Assembly (NCBI GenBank): GCA_028023455.1 | Contig: JAQFVV010000017.1 | Coordinates: 7,158,098 to 7,222,097, forward strand | Length of the DNA stretch: 64,000 nt | From: Epiperipatus broadwayi | Lineage: Eukaryota > Onychophora > Udeonychophora > Euonychophora > Peripatidae | Direction of reading: 5' to 3' | Part shown: piece after piece, positions 33,250-44,924 of the stretch | Layout: every line of letters starts with the position of its first letter | Numbering within the stretch: position 1 is the stretch's first letter | Notes under the pieces: model-generated | Told to the model about the DNA's origin: nothing | Seen by the model: only the letters and a program-made list of their open reading frames with translations | The model's database searches: none | Made by a program: the position numbers and the translations under genes

Positions 33250-33880
33250 ATTCAATTATAGTTGTATTTTTATATAGGGCTATTTCCATCATATCCATCA
33301 GCTGTTATTATGAAAACATTAAATAGATAACAAAAAGAACCATCAAGAGAAAAAAGAATTATTGGTACTGTAGTGTACCCATATATTCCAAAATTAGCAG
33401 ATAAATTAAGGAAAATTGACAATCAGTATAACATCAAAACAGCTTTCCAGAGCTATACCACACTATGAGGAATTCTAACATCTACAAAGTCTAAACTTGA
33501 AATGGTGAAAAGAAAAAACTTCATCTATGAAATACCATGTGAATGTGGAAGGACAAATTGGTGAGACCAATTGTCCCATTGAAAAGCACTTGCAAGAACA
33601 CAAACTGCTGATTAGAAGAGAAAAACAGATGTGTCTACAGTAGTAAACCATGTAACATATGTTCAATTGGGAAAATACAAAAATATTGGAGAAGAAAGGT
33701 ACAAATAAAAAAATGTAAAGAACCTGCTCACATGACAATGGCAAAAATCCCATAAGTCAACCTAATGTGACTATACATTATATATGGAAACCACTAATCA
33801 ACTTTGCTCTCGGGAAAAATGGAGAAATCAGGAAGAACCTCATAGATAAGTATATGAAATTTTTATTGACTGTTGCATTT

Positions 33881-33962
33881 GGCAGGATGGCTCAGTTGGT
33901 TAGAGCATTACCTTAAAATTCAATACTCAAGAATTTAAGGGTCCAGGTTCAAATCCCATGCT
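33881..33962 (+). repeat. tRNA-like segment inside PLE copy 1
   Basis: GGATGGCTCAGTTGGTTAGA is an excellent tRNA D-arm/A box and GGTTCAAATCC (33946-33956) a perfect B box. The sequence between them is too long and irregular for a normal anticodon arm, so it is a tRNA-derived pol III promoter rather than a working tRNA. It precedes the hammerhead-like motif by about 25 bp. Confidence 0.7.
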
Positions 33963-33987
33963 AGTACTCTGATCAGGCCAGCAACAT

Positions 33988-34018
33988 CTGAAGAAGGGAA
34001 AATAATACCTCTTGAAAC
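33988..34018 (+). ncRNA. Hammerhead-like motif in PLE 3' region
   Basis: CTGAAGA (33988-33994), a weak stem (AGGG with CTCT/CCT), GAAAC (34014-34018), then ATTGTGC. Core letters fit; stem II is mostly wobble pairs and the cleavage triplet is uncertain. PLE terminal regions are known to carry type-I hammerheads, so the position is as expected. Confidence 0.4.
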
Positions 34019-34208
34019 ATTGTGCATATACTATCCTGTTTGATGTGCTTAACCTGTTTGATGTGCTATTACTAACAGTTGAATGTATTTGGAATATTTA
34101 AATAAAGTTAAATTTTTCTAAAGACATTCAACACTCATATTAGATGATGGAAATAGTCCTATATCAAAATACAACTAAAACACCATCATCAAAAACCTTC
34201 AGGAAAAC

Positions 34209-34345
34209 ATTCAATTATAGCTTTCAAACTGCACTGGAAGTATGGGTTGCTTCAATAATAGAACTAATAATGTTCAAGGCTAGGGAGATTTACAAATGTA
34301 AATACATGAAAGCAGTCAATTTTTCACTCTTGCTTTAAGCACTAA
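34209..34345 (+). repeat. Family D unit continued after PLE insertion
   Basis: CTTTCAAACTGCACTGGAAG continues the unit broken at 33261, then the next GAAAGCAGTCAA block appears near 34308. Confidence 0.6.
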
Positions 34346-34399
34346 ATAAAAAATTCAAATGGAGTTCATGTTTTTAGCAGAAAAACAAGTTGTTAATAT

Positions 34400-36190
34400 T
34401 AATATGCCCAAAAGAGAGGATTTTGTCAATCTAATATAATGTTGCCGGTGGAAGTCAAAGAAGTATTAGAGTTGGGTCCCAAATATGTTGATGGCAAATG
34501 GAAACATCCAAGGATTGAGGTGATGGCAGATATAGAGACAGGACTGGTGTAGGAATAACTATGTTTTCCAAATTGCCAGAGCAATCTGACACAAGCTGTT
34601 TAACACAACAGAAGATAAATAGGGTAGAAAAATTAGCAACACCAAAAATTTTTTTGTTGACAGTTCAATTATATGCATGAGAGAAGACAAGGGGACAGAT
34701 TTGTAATAATGAATAAAAATGAATATGTTAATAAGATGAAAATGCAAATTGATAATTTGAAATTTGCATTGTAATAAAGCTTTCTCTAAAGCTGAGTATT
34801 ATCAAATGTACCCGTCTTCTTCCACACCTCCTTGAAGGTTTGTTTGCCAATGCCAAATTACACAAGCCTAACATGTCTCTGAGGCTGATGTTGGACTTCA
34901 GAGGCATGTATTATTTTGAAACAGCTAAGAAGATAAATCAGTGGCTAATCAACAGCGTAGACTTTGGTGAGTATACTATCAAATCTTCTTTTGATTTTGT
35001 AGAGCGAATCAAGAATGTGCTAATAAAACCTGAGTTTAAAATTGCTGCTTTAGATATTTCCGAGTTATACAGGTCTATTAATAGAAAGACTTCTATCAAC
35101 ATTATACAAATAGAACTGGCAAGCAATAATGTGGCTCAAGCCTGCATTTGTTTCATCACCGAATTTTTGAGATGGTTGGATAAAAATATAATGGCAAAGT
35201 TTGAAGACAATTGGTACCATATGAACGATGGATGGCCCATAATATTACCCATGAGTGGCATCATGTAGCATCTATTTGAATTATTACAAAAAATAAGTAT
35301 TATCTAAATACAACATAGTAAATAATCATATAATATATATGAGGTATGTGGACGACTTATTTATTGCTGCTCCAGTAAATGTTGTTGAGCAAATCAAAGC
35401 TCAGATACAAGTGCACACATCCTTGGATTTAAACATTACATGGGAAGATATAAAGCAAGAAGTAAAATATTTAGATATCAACGTACACAGAGAAGGAAGT
35501 ATACTTAACTATACAATCGTCATGACCCCACCAAAAGGTCATGGACAGATTTACCCTGATTCATACACACCTATGGCACACAAGTTTGCTGGGTTGACAT
35601 TGTTTCTTTTTAGAAATTGCCAGTTGTGCAAATTTAAGGTAGACAGAAGGTCTAACATGATTAATTATACTAACAATTTAATCAAATCAGGATACAAGCA
35701 CAGCATTGTTTATAGTAAGATTAGACATTTTATTAATAATATAGGAACACACAGAGTTAGAGATAATAAGCCTTTGCTGTTGTTGCCTTATCTGCCCTCT
35801 TTGCATAAGACATTCTATAGGACTTTCTCTATGGAGTTTCATTTGAGCTTTCATATACCTTTCTTAACTAATAGGCTCATTAACAACACTAAAGACCCCA
35901 TAGCTTCAGATCAGACCTCACAGGCTGTGCATAACATTGCATGCCCCCATAATGGATGCAAAGGTTCATACTATGGTGAAACCAGAGCCATCATAGCTAC
36001 TAGGTTTTCACAGCATAAGTATAGGTATAATAAGACACATACTAACCCAGAATGGACTTCAATTTTTGCGCAACATCAAAAAGTAACCGGACGTGTGTTT
36101 TAACCCGCCTCTGCAAAATTAGTTTGTACTGAGAGGCATGGTTAAATGTAAGGTAAAGGAGGCTTACTTTATAGCAGAAAACTCCTTCAC
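34400..36190 (+). mobile_element. PLE copy 2, RT plus GIY-YIG, broken
   Basis: Coding traces begin about 34430 (VLELGPKYV) and run to 36103; the 3' region with AAAGGAGGCTTACTTTATAG matches the arms of the fold-back at 21866-22775. No clear TSD was found, and the 5' terminal region is missing or unrecognised. Confidence 0.75.
34430..36103 (+). pseudogene. PLE reverse transcriptase/GIY-YIG endonuclease
   Basis: Pieces in order: VLELGPKYVDGKW; RQGDRFVIMNKNEYVNKM (N-terminal DKG--VVM block); KLHKPNMSLRLMLDFRG (the KIHK-P-LRPI fingers motif) at 34840-35268 with AALDISELYRSIN (palm motif A region, first Asp retained); then RYVDDLFIAAPV from 35342 (catalytic YVDD), EVKYLDINVHREG, and at 35930-36040 HNIACPHNGCKGSYYGET with RFSQHK, the GIY-YIG endonuclease start. 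A gap and frameshift at 35268-35339 remove the segment between palm motifs A and C, and the endonuclease ends early. Normal PLE proteins are about 700-900 residues, so this one is inactive. Confidence 0.8.
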
Positions 36191-36814
36191 CATTAATCAT
36201 AAAGAAGCATGTTTTGCTATATCAACAAAATGGTCTAATTGACTCATTTGTATAGAGTTTGCATATTATACATAGAGAATGATTTCAATGAATGAGTCAC
36301 AACAGGCTATGATTATGAGAAATACATTTTCTCAAAAGCGCTCAGCAATTTTAATTGATTAAATGCTATTAATTTATACAGCTTTATGTTATAAGTGTGA
36401 TAACACTATTTAATATTAATATAAATAAGAATAGATATATACCCACTTACTAACCAATATTGAATGGTTATACCATTATCTTGTAAGGATTCCATAAACA
36501 AGAATAAGTTTCAATTTTAAAAATTACAATATCTTTAAATTTATTTATAAATGATAGATTATAACAATTATGTGAAGTTTAAATACTGGAAAAACTATTA
36601 GTTAAACTTTCAAAACAGCAAACAAATTGTTGATGGTCTTAGCATAATCTTAGCATTTAATATTTCTGAAAACACAATAAATAATTAAATCTCAAGCAAA
36701 ACAACATCCAATCTGAACATGGCACTGCAGAGTGGATTAAATCAAATCTTTTGAGGCATTGATGTGGAGAAATTAGAACTAATACACATAAATATAAATG
36801 AACTATCTGCATTA
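36191..36814. other. Unassigned AT-rich interval
   Basis: No feature recognised. Confidence 0.5.
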
Positions 36815-37740
36815 TCATCATCATCATCATCATGTTCAACCATTATTAATCCACTGCAATATGAAGATATATTCAAATTTAATCCATATTCTCTGATCTC
36901 TAGCCTTTTTTTTTCCACATCATATTAGCTCATTTTCTTATTTCATCCATCCATCTCACATGTAGTCTTTTTCTAGGTCTTTTGAAATCTCTTGGAATCC
37001 AGTTTAAAATTTCAACTGTCCATTTATTATCATCTCTTCTAGGAATATGTTCAGCCCAACTTCACTTCATTTTTTTAATTCCTTCAATAATGCCAGTTAG
37101 CACTCTTTTTGTTACTCCTAACATGCATCTCTCCATACTTCTCTGACTAGTCCGAAGTCTCTATATTGCGTTTTTGTTAAGTGTCCAAGTTTCAAATCCA
37201 TGTGTAAAAACTGGTCAAACACATTTACTACAACCCTTCCTTTTCAAACACATAGGAATATTTCATTTTAATATTATTTCTACCAAAAACATTCAATTCC
37301 ATGAATAATTTAATGCATTATGTTTTCATTTGAAGTAATAATCTGAACAAGTATTTATAGTTATTAACTTTTTATTAACTCATCATTATCTGTCTTTAAT
37401 TTTATCTTTTGAGAAAATCCATTGAACGTTACTTTATAGTCTTTTTAACATTTACCTTTAATCCTACTTTCTTATTTTCATCTGATAATTCTTGCAACAT
37501 TTCTTGAAGTTTTAAAGCATTATTTGCAAAAACAACTACATCATCTGCAAAATCAAACTAATTTAAATAATTTTCATTTACTTTTACTTCTTTAGCTTCC
37601 CATTTTAATCCACAAAATACTTCTTGCAAAGCTGCTTTAAAAATTTTTTTGGAAATATAGTCATCCTGTCCTACAGCAAAAGTCTTACATTTACACGCAG
37701 CAATAGATGACATATTGGATTCAGATAAGATTAGTTTCAA
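36815..37740 (-). pseudogene. LINE-1 (RTE-like) ORF2 C-terminal half
   Basis: Reading minus from 37740: VGQDDYISKKIFKAALQEVF, LKWEAKEV, then FDFADDVVVFANNALKLQEM (RT palm motif C, FADD), LSDENKKVGLKVNVKKT; further on the cysteine-poor YG-ETWTL-equivalent, SMERCMLGVTK-like and GHIPRRDD-like blocks. It ends at an ATC/GAT trinucleotide tract at about 36822-36838, matching the TGATGATGATG tail of the copy at 51480-52310. Stops throughout. Confidence 0.75.
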
Positions 37741-38420
37741 AAAATATCTTTAAGAACCACATGAATTGAAGCATGAAAGTGGCTTCTATTCAAACCAGTG
37801 TGAAGTAAGTTGTAAAATGATAAATAACTTCTGAGCTAAAACCTATGATAATTCAACCCTCACAGGATCTGTTCAGTTGCAAAAAAACTTCTTGCATCAT
37901 TACTACCAAGTTTTTAATCATAGAACACAAAAGGTAATATATTAATGTCTTATGCAAAACAAATTAATATATAGTAGTTAAATGTTATAGACAGCGAGCA
38001 CATTATGCACTGAGTAGATAGTAGGAATTATCACTTCTAATTTGATTTTTTTTACAAATCCTGCCATGAGTATTGGCACAATTTATAATTTGGATGGCTA
38101 TATATATATATTGTATTAAATATTTTCATGTATTGTTATTATAATAAAGAATAGAAATGAGATCATATCCATGTAATCAGAGATAACTTTTAACTTTTGA
38201 TGTTGCCAAAAAACTATCAATTACTACTAATTGACAAATTCTGAGGCTAAACAAGTTTTCTCATCAACTTATAATATTTCTTTTGTTGGAGGCATTTTGA
38301 TTCAGAAGAAGGAGAGGGTGTATGATAACATTAAAGGAAACTTTTGTTTATTATCTGAAGCAAAAAAAAACTTAAAATACCAAGAAGAGGAGGCACAAAT
38401 GGGATTAGAATTTGAACTGT
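37741..38420. other. Unassigned interval
   Basis: The short open frame at 38231-38422 has no recognised domain; it might be the 5' edge of the LINE-2 copy. Confidence 0.4.
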
Positions 38421-40010
38421 AGTCAGTTTGAGATGGAGATAGAAAAGAAATTTATTGAAAAATGTAAAGACATTGAAAGACAATAAAAAATGAATGGAAA
38501 ATAGAAGTATGAAGATTGTAAGAAATGTAGAGGTTTTTTGATTAGGTTTTAAGTCAAGAAATATAAGACTACAATAGTGGAACTAATAAATTATCCATTA
38601 ACAAAATGGAATAGAAGAAAAACACACAGATGATACTGTTAAGAGAATAATTTGATAATTGTAGGTTAGAAGGATATAATATGCAGAAAAAAGTATATGA
38701 ATTTAATGTCATATACAATCATTTCTGAGAGAGAAAAAACTCACTAATAGAATATCTTGACATGTGATTTATGGACAGACACTTTCAACTTAATCTAAGG
38801 AATAGCTATTTCACATCTCATTATCTTCATATTAATCTAAGATATTAATGATTACAGTAAAAATAAGATTGAATAGTTGTTTTGAAGAATTAAAGAAATA
38901 TGAGTACTGCTAAATGAGGAAAGACATTTTGGAAATTAGATTTGAGACCAAAAATTAGAAAGGCATTTCTTAAAAAAACTATCATGTTGTCCTTATACCA
39001 AATGTTGAAATATGTAAAGTAATTGGAAAAGGATAATGAGACATGTTTTGATATTTGGGAATGTGCCACTTTGTAATGATTGGGTAACTTAAAAAATATT
39101 AGAGTTCAAAAAGAAGTAAAATATTTATGCATTGGATAGTGAATTGTGAATAACAGATGAGAGATAAAATGAGTTGACCCTCATTGTAATTTGGGAAAAT
39201 TAAAAAGGAAATTAAGAATATTCAGATGGCTGCAGTATATGAATAAGAATTAAATAATAAAAACATTGTTTAAATAATATAATAAGAAGACAATCAACAC
39301 TATTGCTCAAAAGGTTCACAATATGTGATGTTAATAGAGAATTTCTATTTGATAAAAGGAGAAAGGACAAGTATGTAAGAATATATTACAGATACATAAT
39401 TATGAAGTGGAGGGGTAGATAAGTTAATTTGAACAAAAAAGGAAACAAAGTTCTAAAAATGAACATGAAAAAAAAAATAGATTAAAGTTATACAAGAATA
39501 TAAAATCCATAAAGTATGATGGTTTGAATAACAATATTAAGGGTAAACTATTGTTATTTGTTGCAAAGTTAAAAGCTTTGAATACCAAAGAAAGAAAGTT
39601 GAAAATAAAATAAGGATTAAAACAGTAAGTATGATTCATAACATCATATGATCACGATTTCTATGAAGATGAAAGAAAAAATATTGGACATTTCTTTGTG
39701 GAATATAAAATGTTGAAAGAGGATTAGTAAAAATTGCATGGAAAATGTAAAAAATGAATCTCGTAAAAATGAATGAAATGAAAAAAATTAGAGATAGGTT
39801 TTGTTTAAATCTTTATAATAAGAATAGTGAATAAGCAAATAGGATGCTGGAACTAACAAAAAGAGTTTTATTAAAATGGGATAAAAAAATAATTTGGTGT
39901 TTGGAAATTGAAAAGAGGTAATAGTTGGGATAGATAAAGTACAGTTTTATAAAAAGGTTTGAAGAATGGAAATGTTTAACTTTTTAAATAAGGTCTATCC
40001 ACAGCATATT
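38421..40010 (+). pseudogene. LINE-2 remnant
   Basis: A-rich sense strand with scattered LINE-like words; near 39650-39710 the frame reads YEDERKNIGHFFVEYKMLKE, the C-x-H-x-C-like distal motif with cysteines lost, and near 39860 KRVLLKWDKKIIWCLE. The same order is in 44925-45720 and 52310-52515. Too decayed to assign a clade. Confidence 0.5.
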
Positions 40011-40189
40011 CTAACTTTATGTAAAGAAAATGCATGTTACATCACATAAAACATAAATTACAATTTTTTAATAAACTATATAACTGATTATGCTAAAATA
40101 CTATTTTGTAACTATTAAAAAATCTGCACACAACTATTTTTTTTATAAAATAAACTTTATTAATAACACATTAGGTACAAGTATTAATA

Positions 40190-40270
40190 AACAGGCAAAA
40201 CTCTCCATACAGTAGCGCCACTCAGTGCAAGCCAGAGTAATCAATGGATGCCAGAAGGCATAAAAGCCCT
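40190..40270 (-). repeat. HH-A left-arm fragment
   Basis: AAACTCTCCATACAGTAGCG through TGGATGCCAGAAGGC and CCCTATCTAG; stops abruptly. Confidence 0.65.
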
Positions 40271-40421
40271 ATCTAGTTTATAAAATTGGAAAATTTCTTA
40301 ACATCTGCTAATTCAAAGTGTAGATTATTTTCAATCATTGTTAATGCAAGGTATTTTAAACATCTTTTTTATTTCAAATATATCTTGTATTATTGGTAAT
40401 AGTGTGAAATCATTTAAAATA

Positions 40422-40640
40422 GGAAAAACTCTCCATACAGTAGTGCCACTCAGTGCAAGTCAGAGTAATCAATGAATTCCAAAAGGCTTGTGCATAAAAT
40501 CTCTATCTTGTGCCTACTCATCCAATATCCCCAGACTAGTTTCTAGCTTGTGGCTTTCACCAGCGAGAAGCCTTTGATCTGAGAGCACCGCACCTAGATC
40601 TTGAGAAAGCATAAGAAATTGATCATGATGATTAAAATAT
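40422..40640 (-). repeat. HH-A copy with decayed ribozyme
   Basis: Arm plus ribozyme region. On the minus strand the core is CTGGTGA (A6 changed to G), stem II is AGC/GCT around CACAA instead of GGC/GCC, GAAAC at 40543-40539 and TAGTC intact. Ends AGCATAAGAAATTGATCATG without the usual inverted arm. Confidence 0.7.
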
Positions 40641-41029
40641 GTGCAGAAAAAAAATTTGCATGACATATCATGCATAGCTTATAAAAATATAATCATTATG
40701 ACTAGAAACTGAGGGTAAATGAAATGATTTAGTTTTATGTAGTTAAGTGTATTACTTATATGTTTTATATCATTCTAAAATAATATACAACTAAGAAAAA
40801 TATTATTCTGCAAAATTTTGCTTGCAGGACTTTTAGAGCATATAAATATGTATTAAACCACTCTTGATTATTTTTCTTAATAACATTATATTTATTGTTA
40901 ATCAAAAATTGCTGAGCAGCGAGCAAGTCACATGATTCTAAGCCATCAATAATTAATCTAAAATTTATTTATATTTTTCACAAGAAATTATTTAAGCCAC
41001 TAAACATCACATGATCATCTTTTCTTATG
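40641..41029. other. Unassigned interval
   Basis: AT-rich; ends with the HH-A terminal block AAGCCACTAAACATCACATG near 40993. Confidence 0.5.
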
Positions 41030-41312
41030 CTTGCTCATAATTGTTATTAAAACAGGCAAAACTCTCCATACAGTGGTGCCACTTAGTGTAAGCCAGAGTA
41101 ATCAATATATGCCAGAAGGCTTTTGCATAAAATTCCTATCTAGTGCCTACTCAGCCAATATCCCCAGACTTGTTTCTAGCTTGTGGCTTTTATCAGTGCA
41201 GAGCTTTGAATCTGAGAGCACTGCACCAAGATCTTAGGCATCCATTGATTACTCTGTCTTGCACTGAGTGGCACTACTGTATGAAGAGTTTTGCCTCTTT
41301 TGAGATTGTTTA
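41030..41312 (-). repeat. HH-A fold-back copy
   Basis: Arms CTCTCCATACAGTGGTGCC and GGCACTACTGTATGAAGAG. Minus-strand ribozyme has CTGATAA core and GAAACAAGTC; stem II AGC/GCT. Inactive. Confidence 0.7.
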
Positions 41313-41379
41313 AAATTAATTATTTGCTTGTGAAAAACCAAGTACCATAAGGATGAGAAGTATGAGCAACTTTAAAAAA

Positions 41380-41575
41380 TGTGTTTCATATCTTCTGGCT
41401 GATTATTACACAAGATGCATGTGGGATCCAGATTCAATTTAAAATGGTTAATGGGGAAGAATTTTGGTCAGAAGTGTACCCAGTAACAAAATATTTAACC
41501 ATCCACTGCCAAATACACATATTTTGGAATCTAGTTAAAATTTTGGCATTTGGAAAGATTGATAAATAGATATAT
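41380..41575 (+). pseudogene. LINE-like coding remnant
   Basis: Frame reads WLIITQDACGIQIQFKMVNG then FWNLVKILAFGKID; homologous in order to the minus-strand piece at 15246-15440. Clade not recognised. Confidence 0.4.
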
Positions 41576-41889
41576 GTTAGAATATATTCAAATCTTTAAA
41601 TTTTTAATGCAAAATATAATAACATTTTATTCAGTGACAATGGTGAATTCTTTACTTGAAGTGTTAATCAAGACCTTAATAAAGGAAATGGTTTGATCAT
41701 AATACACATAACTTTAATTACCTCCAATATAAGTAGTTTTGTTTCAAAATATTAGTCTTTTACATTAGTAAGATGGTCATATAACATTATATCAATGATA
41801 TTTGTTAAATTATTTTATAAATCTTCTGTAGAATGAAGATCTTGATATGATTTCAAACCAGTTTTGCAAACATTTCTATAAAGTTTTTT
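41576..41889. other. Unassigned AT-rich interval
   Basis: Nothing recognised. Confidence 0.5.
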
Positions 41890-42145
41890 ATTAACTAATC
41901 TCCCATCTGGTTATTTTTTAGGTCTTTTATATAATCTTTTGGAATATGGCTTAGAACTTTATTTGCCCATTTATTGTCATATCTTTCAACAACATGGTCA
42001 GCATAACTCTATTTTATTCTTTTAATTCCCTTATTAAAATCACTGATATCTGCTTATTCTTTCCCCTCTTATTTGACAGCCAATTTTTCTCTCATAATTC
42101 CACTATACATCTGCCCATACTTTTCTGTGTCTGAGTCTTAGGTCT
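41890..42145 (-). pseudogene. LINE-1 C-terminal fragment
   Basis: Same block order as 36900-37180 on the minus strand: CTTTTGGAATATGGCTTAGA (from the W-P block), TGGTCAGCATAACT (WAGHI-like) and CTCATAATTCCACTATACAT (the MERCMLG region). Heavily decayed. Confidence 0.5.
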
Positions 42146-42224
42146 ATAAATAATTGTGGTAGAATGCATATATTAAAATAATATAATTTGTTATTTCATT
42201 TACAAGTACAGTACTCATATGAAA

Positions 42225-42560
42225 TTTTTATCAGAAGGTGATTTACACCCTATACACATGTGTTGTAATGTTGTTTTAATACTTCAAAAATGTTTTGTTG
42301 AGTACAAAGGATACTCTCAAACCAAAGTACAAGATAGAGACAGTGAAAAGATAAGAATGACTATCTTATCTTTGTATCGAAATTCACGCTCTCATTTCAA
42401 GATGCTTTAGATTAGCCTATGCAAATGAATTTAGACAAAAAGATAAGACAATTGTTATTATCGTTCAAAGTCTCTATTTTGTGCTTTTGTTTGAGAGTAC
42501 CCTCCATACTCAACAAAATATCATTGAGATATTAAAACATTATTACAGTGTAGGTGTATA
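42225..42560. repeat. Long-inverted-repeat element, LT-1-like
   Basis: Arms about 42240-42345 and 42440-42550 pair: ATACTCTCAAACCAAAG faces CTTTTGTTTGAGAGTAC, TTTGTTGAGTA faces TACTCAACAAAA. Interior words TCTTATCTTT and AGATGCTTTAGATT recall LT-1. Non-coding. Confidence 0.65.
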
Positions 42561-43095
42561 GAGTGTAAATACCCTCTGAAGAAAATTAAAAATAATCAAG
42601 TATACTTTGTACATTGATCCATACATTTAAATTTACATCTAAATTCTTATCACAATTTAATACTCCTAAAAATGAGATATTGGAGGACAATGGGAGAAAA
42701 CATTTACAAATATTTCGCATTCTAAATTATCCATATTCTAATACTTTTTCATGATGCGAATAAAAAATAAAAGTATTTCTTTTAACTCTAGCGCTATCTA
42801 TTGTAAACCTTAGTAATCAATAATAGGAAAAAGACACTTGAAAATACAGGAATAGTCTTAGATTTATCAAGATGGATTAATTATCTTTATATGGATAATT
42901 TTATAAATATCAATTGGGAGATATACAATCGATTTAAGTTGAATGTGAATTGGATTGAAATGAGGTGGTTCATTATTATCGTTATTAAACTATGAAAACT
43001 AATGTCAAAGAAATGTTCTATTTCTTTCAGAGAAAATATCAAGAATTTAGATATAATCTTAAGGCATTTTCAGGGCAGAGTATGATTTTCAAAGT
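42561..43095. other. Unassigned interval
   Basis: No feature recognised. Confidence 0.5.
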
Positions 43096-43105
43096 CATAT
43101 ATTAT

Positions 43106-43433
43106 AACAGGCAAAACTCATTATACGTATTGCCACACACAGCAAGCTAGAGTAATCAATGGATGCCAGAAGGCTTGTGCATAAAATCCCCATCTAGTGC
43201 ATACTCATCCAATATCCCCAGACTAGTTTCTGGCTTGTGGCTTCGTCTGTGAGGAGCCCTAGATGGCTGAATAGGCACTAGATGGGGATTTTATGCGCAA
43301 GCCTTCTGGCATCCATTGATTACTCTAACTTGCTGTGTGTGGCAATACGTATAGTAAGTTTTGCCTGTTTTAACAACAGTTATACAAAAGCATAAGAAGT
43401 GGTGATCATGTGATGTTTATTGACATATATTAT
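43106..43433. repeat. HH-A inverted dimer with 10-bp TSD
   Basis: CATATATTAT flanks it at 43096-43105 and 43434-43443. The two arms (AACAGGCAAAACTC and its complement through GGATGCCAGAAGGCTTGTGC) pair over about 110 bp around a shortened ribozyme centre. On the minus strand the core reads CAGACGA, with GAAACTAGTC intact. Right end GATCATGTGATGTTTATTG. Confidence 0.8.
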
Positions 43434-43499
43434 ATTTCAAATATAACATTTGTCTTTGGCAAGAGTGCCATCCATGAAAAATGCATATTATATCAACTT

Positions 43500-44104
43500 T
43501 TATTATTTATTTAGTTTCTAAAAGAATTAGATGTTGAGATAGAAGGATTAAAGATATGGATAGGGAGTTCTGTAGTTGGAACCAAGAGAATATATAATAT
43601 GGTGACTCCTTTTTTTTTTTTTTGTAAGTATGGCATTTTTTTGCAAATAGCACAAAAATGTGCAGTTGTTAGAGAAATATGGAAAAATAGGAAGTAGAAA
43701 ACAAAATTCAGTGAAGTAAAATTTAAGATCACAGTACTTATTTGGAAAAGTAAAATTGAAAAGTATATAATGAAAGATATTTGCTTTTGAAAAAATAGAG
43801 TGATTATACTTTGTTAAATGAAAAAGAAATTATATAAATAGTTGGGAATTAGAATTGAAAGAAAAGGAAAAAATAAAATAGGATTGATTAAAAATATGGT
43901 ATTTTATATAATGAATATTAATTATATGGACTTATTGATCAGAAAATTTAGAAATGTGTTAATAGAATACAAAAAGAAATAGATAGATGAGCATTGGATA
44001 ATGAATTGTGATCAGAAAACGAAGTTTTTTGAGAGAAAATGGGATTGATTTTTTTTGATAAGGAAAATAAAATGTAAATTAGAAATGTTTAGAAGGTTAC
44101 AAAT
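43500..44104 (+). pseudogene. LINE-2 remnant, part 1
   Basis: A-rich sense sequence continuing, after the HH-A insertion, at 44925. GGTTACAAAT at 44095-44104 is repeated after the insertion. No intact domain. Confidence 0.45.
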
Positions 44105-44914
44105 GTCCACAATCACCATTTTTTATCTCTGCTCAAGCTGTTGAAAACAGAGGCTAAACTCTCCATACAATATTATCATTCAGTGTAAGTCAGAGTAATC
44201 AATGGATGCAAGAAAGTTTGTGTGTAAAATCTCTCTAGTGCCTACTCATCCAATATCCTGACTAGTTTCACTGTGGCTATCATCAGTGAGGAGCCTTGAC
44301 TCTGAGAGCACTGCATCTAGATCTTAAGGATCTAAGGTAATCCTCCAGCAGCCATCTTTTACCTTTTTAGCTAACTATAAAGCTATAAGTCTAAAATTAA
44401 AAACACAATAATATTTTCAACCCAAGCTCATTTGCTTGTATTGTCATATAGATCTGAATTCTATTCAGATAATGGTGACTATGGTTATTAAAGAACCAAA
44501 GTCACCAAATTGTACAGATACTGAACTGGGTTCAGATCTGTGTGATTTTAAAAGCAAATGAGATTGGATTGAAAACATTATTATGCATTCATGCTGGACT
44601 CATGGTTTTATAGTCGACTAAATAGGTAAAAGGTGGTTGCTGGAAGACTGCATTCAATCTTAAGATCAAAGTGCAGTGCTCTCAGATCCAAGGTTTTTCA
44701 CTGATGAAAACCATAAACTAGAAACTAGTCTGGGGATATTGGATGAGTGAGCACTAGATAAGATTTTATGTACAAACCTTCTTGTTTCCATTGATTACTC
44801 TGGCTCGCAGTGAATGGCACTACTGGATGGAGAGTTTTGCCTCTGTTTCCATTGATTACTTTGGCTGGCACTGAATATTCACTACTGTATGGAGAGTTTT
44901 GCCTCTGTTTTTGG
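44105..44914. repeat. HH-A compound insertion with 10-bp TSD
   Basis: GGTTACAAAT flanks at 44095-44104 and 44915-44924. Contains a minus-oriented unit (to about 44440) and a plus-oriented unit (about 44450-44914) head to head. Minus-strand ribozyme: CTGATGA (44286-44280) and GAAACTAGTC intact but stem II shortened. Plus-strand ribozyme at 44686-44744: core CTGATGA and GAAACTAGTC intact, ATCCAA/TTGGAT intact, stem II eroded. So two opposed hammerhead relics in one insertion. Confidence 0.8.
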
Positions 44915-44924
44915 GGTTACAAAT

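Larger units (their letters stand above)
33262..34208 (+). mobile_element. PLE copy 1, 5'-truncated, with 12-bp TSD
   Basis: ATTCAATTATAG flanks it exactly at 33250-33261 and 34209-34220, splitting a family D unit. About 40-bp inverted ends (TTGTATTTTTATATAGGGCT and its complement). Coding traces: GTVVYPYIPKLADKL then NQYNIKTAFQSYTTL (RT thumb to linker), and FIYEIPCECGR plus, in another frame, GETNCPIEKHLQEHK (GIY-YIG endonuclease). The 3' part holds a tRNA-like segment and a hammerhead-like motif. Frameshifts make it inactive. Confidence 0.8.

Noticed and set aside
33475-33753. 92-residue minus-strand open frame
   Set aside because: Antisense to the PLE GIY-YIG relic on the plus strand.
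33881-33962. Functional tRNA gene inside the PLE
   Set aside because: The region between A and B boxes is too long and does not form an anticodon arm.
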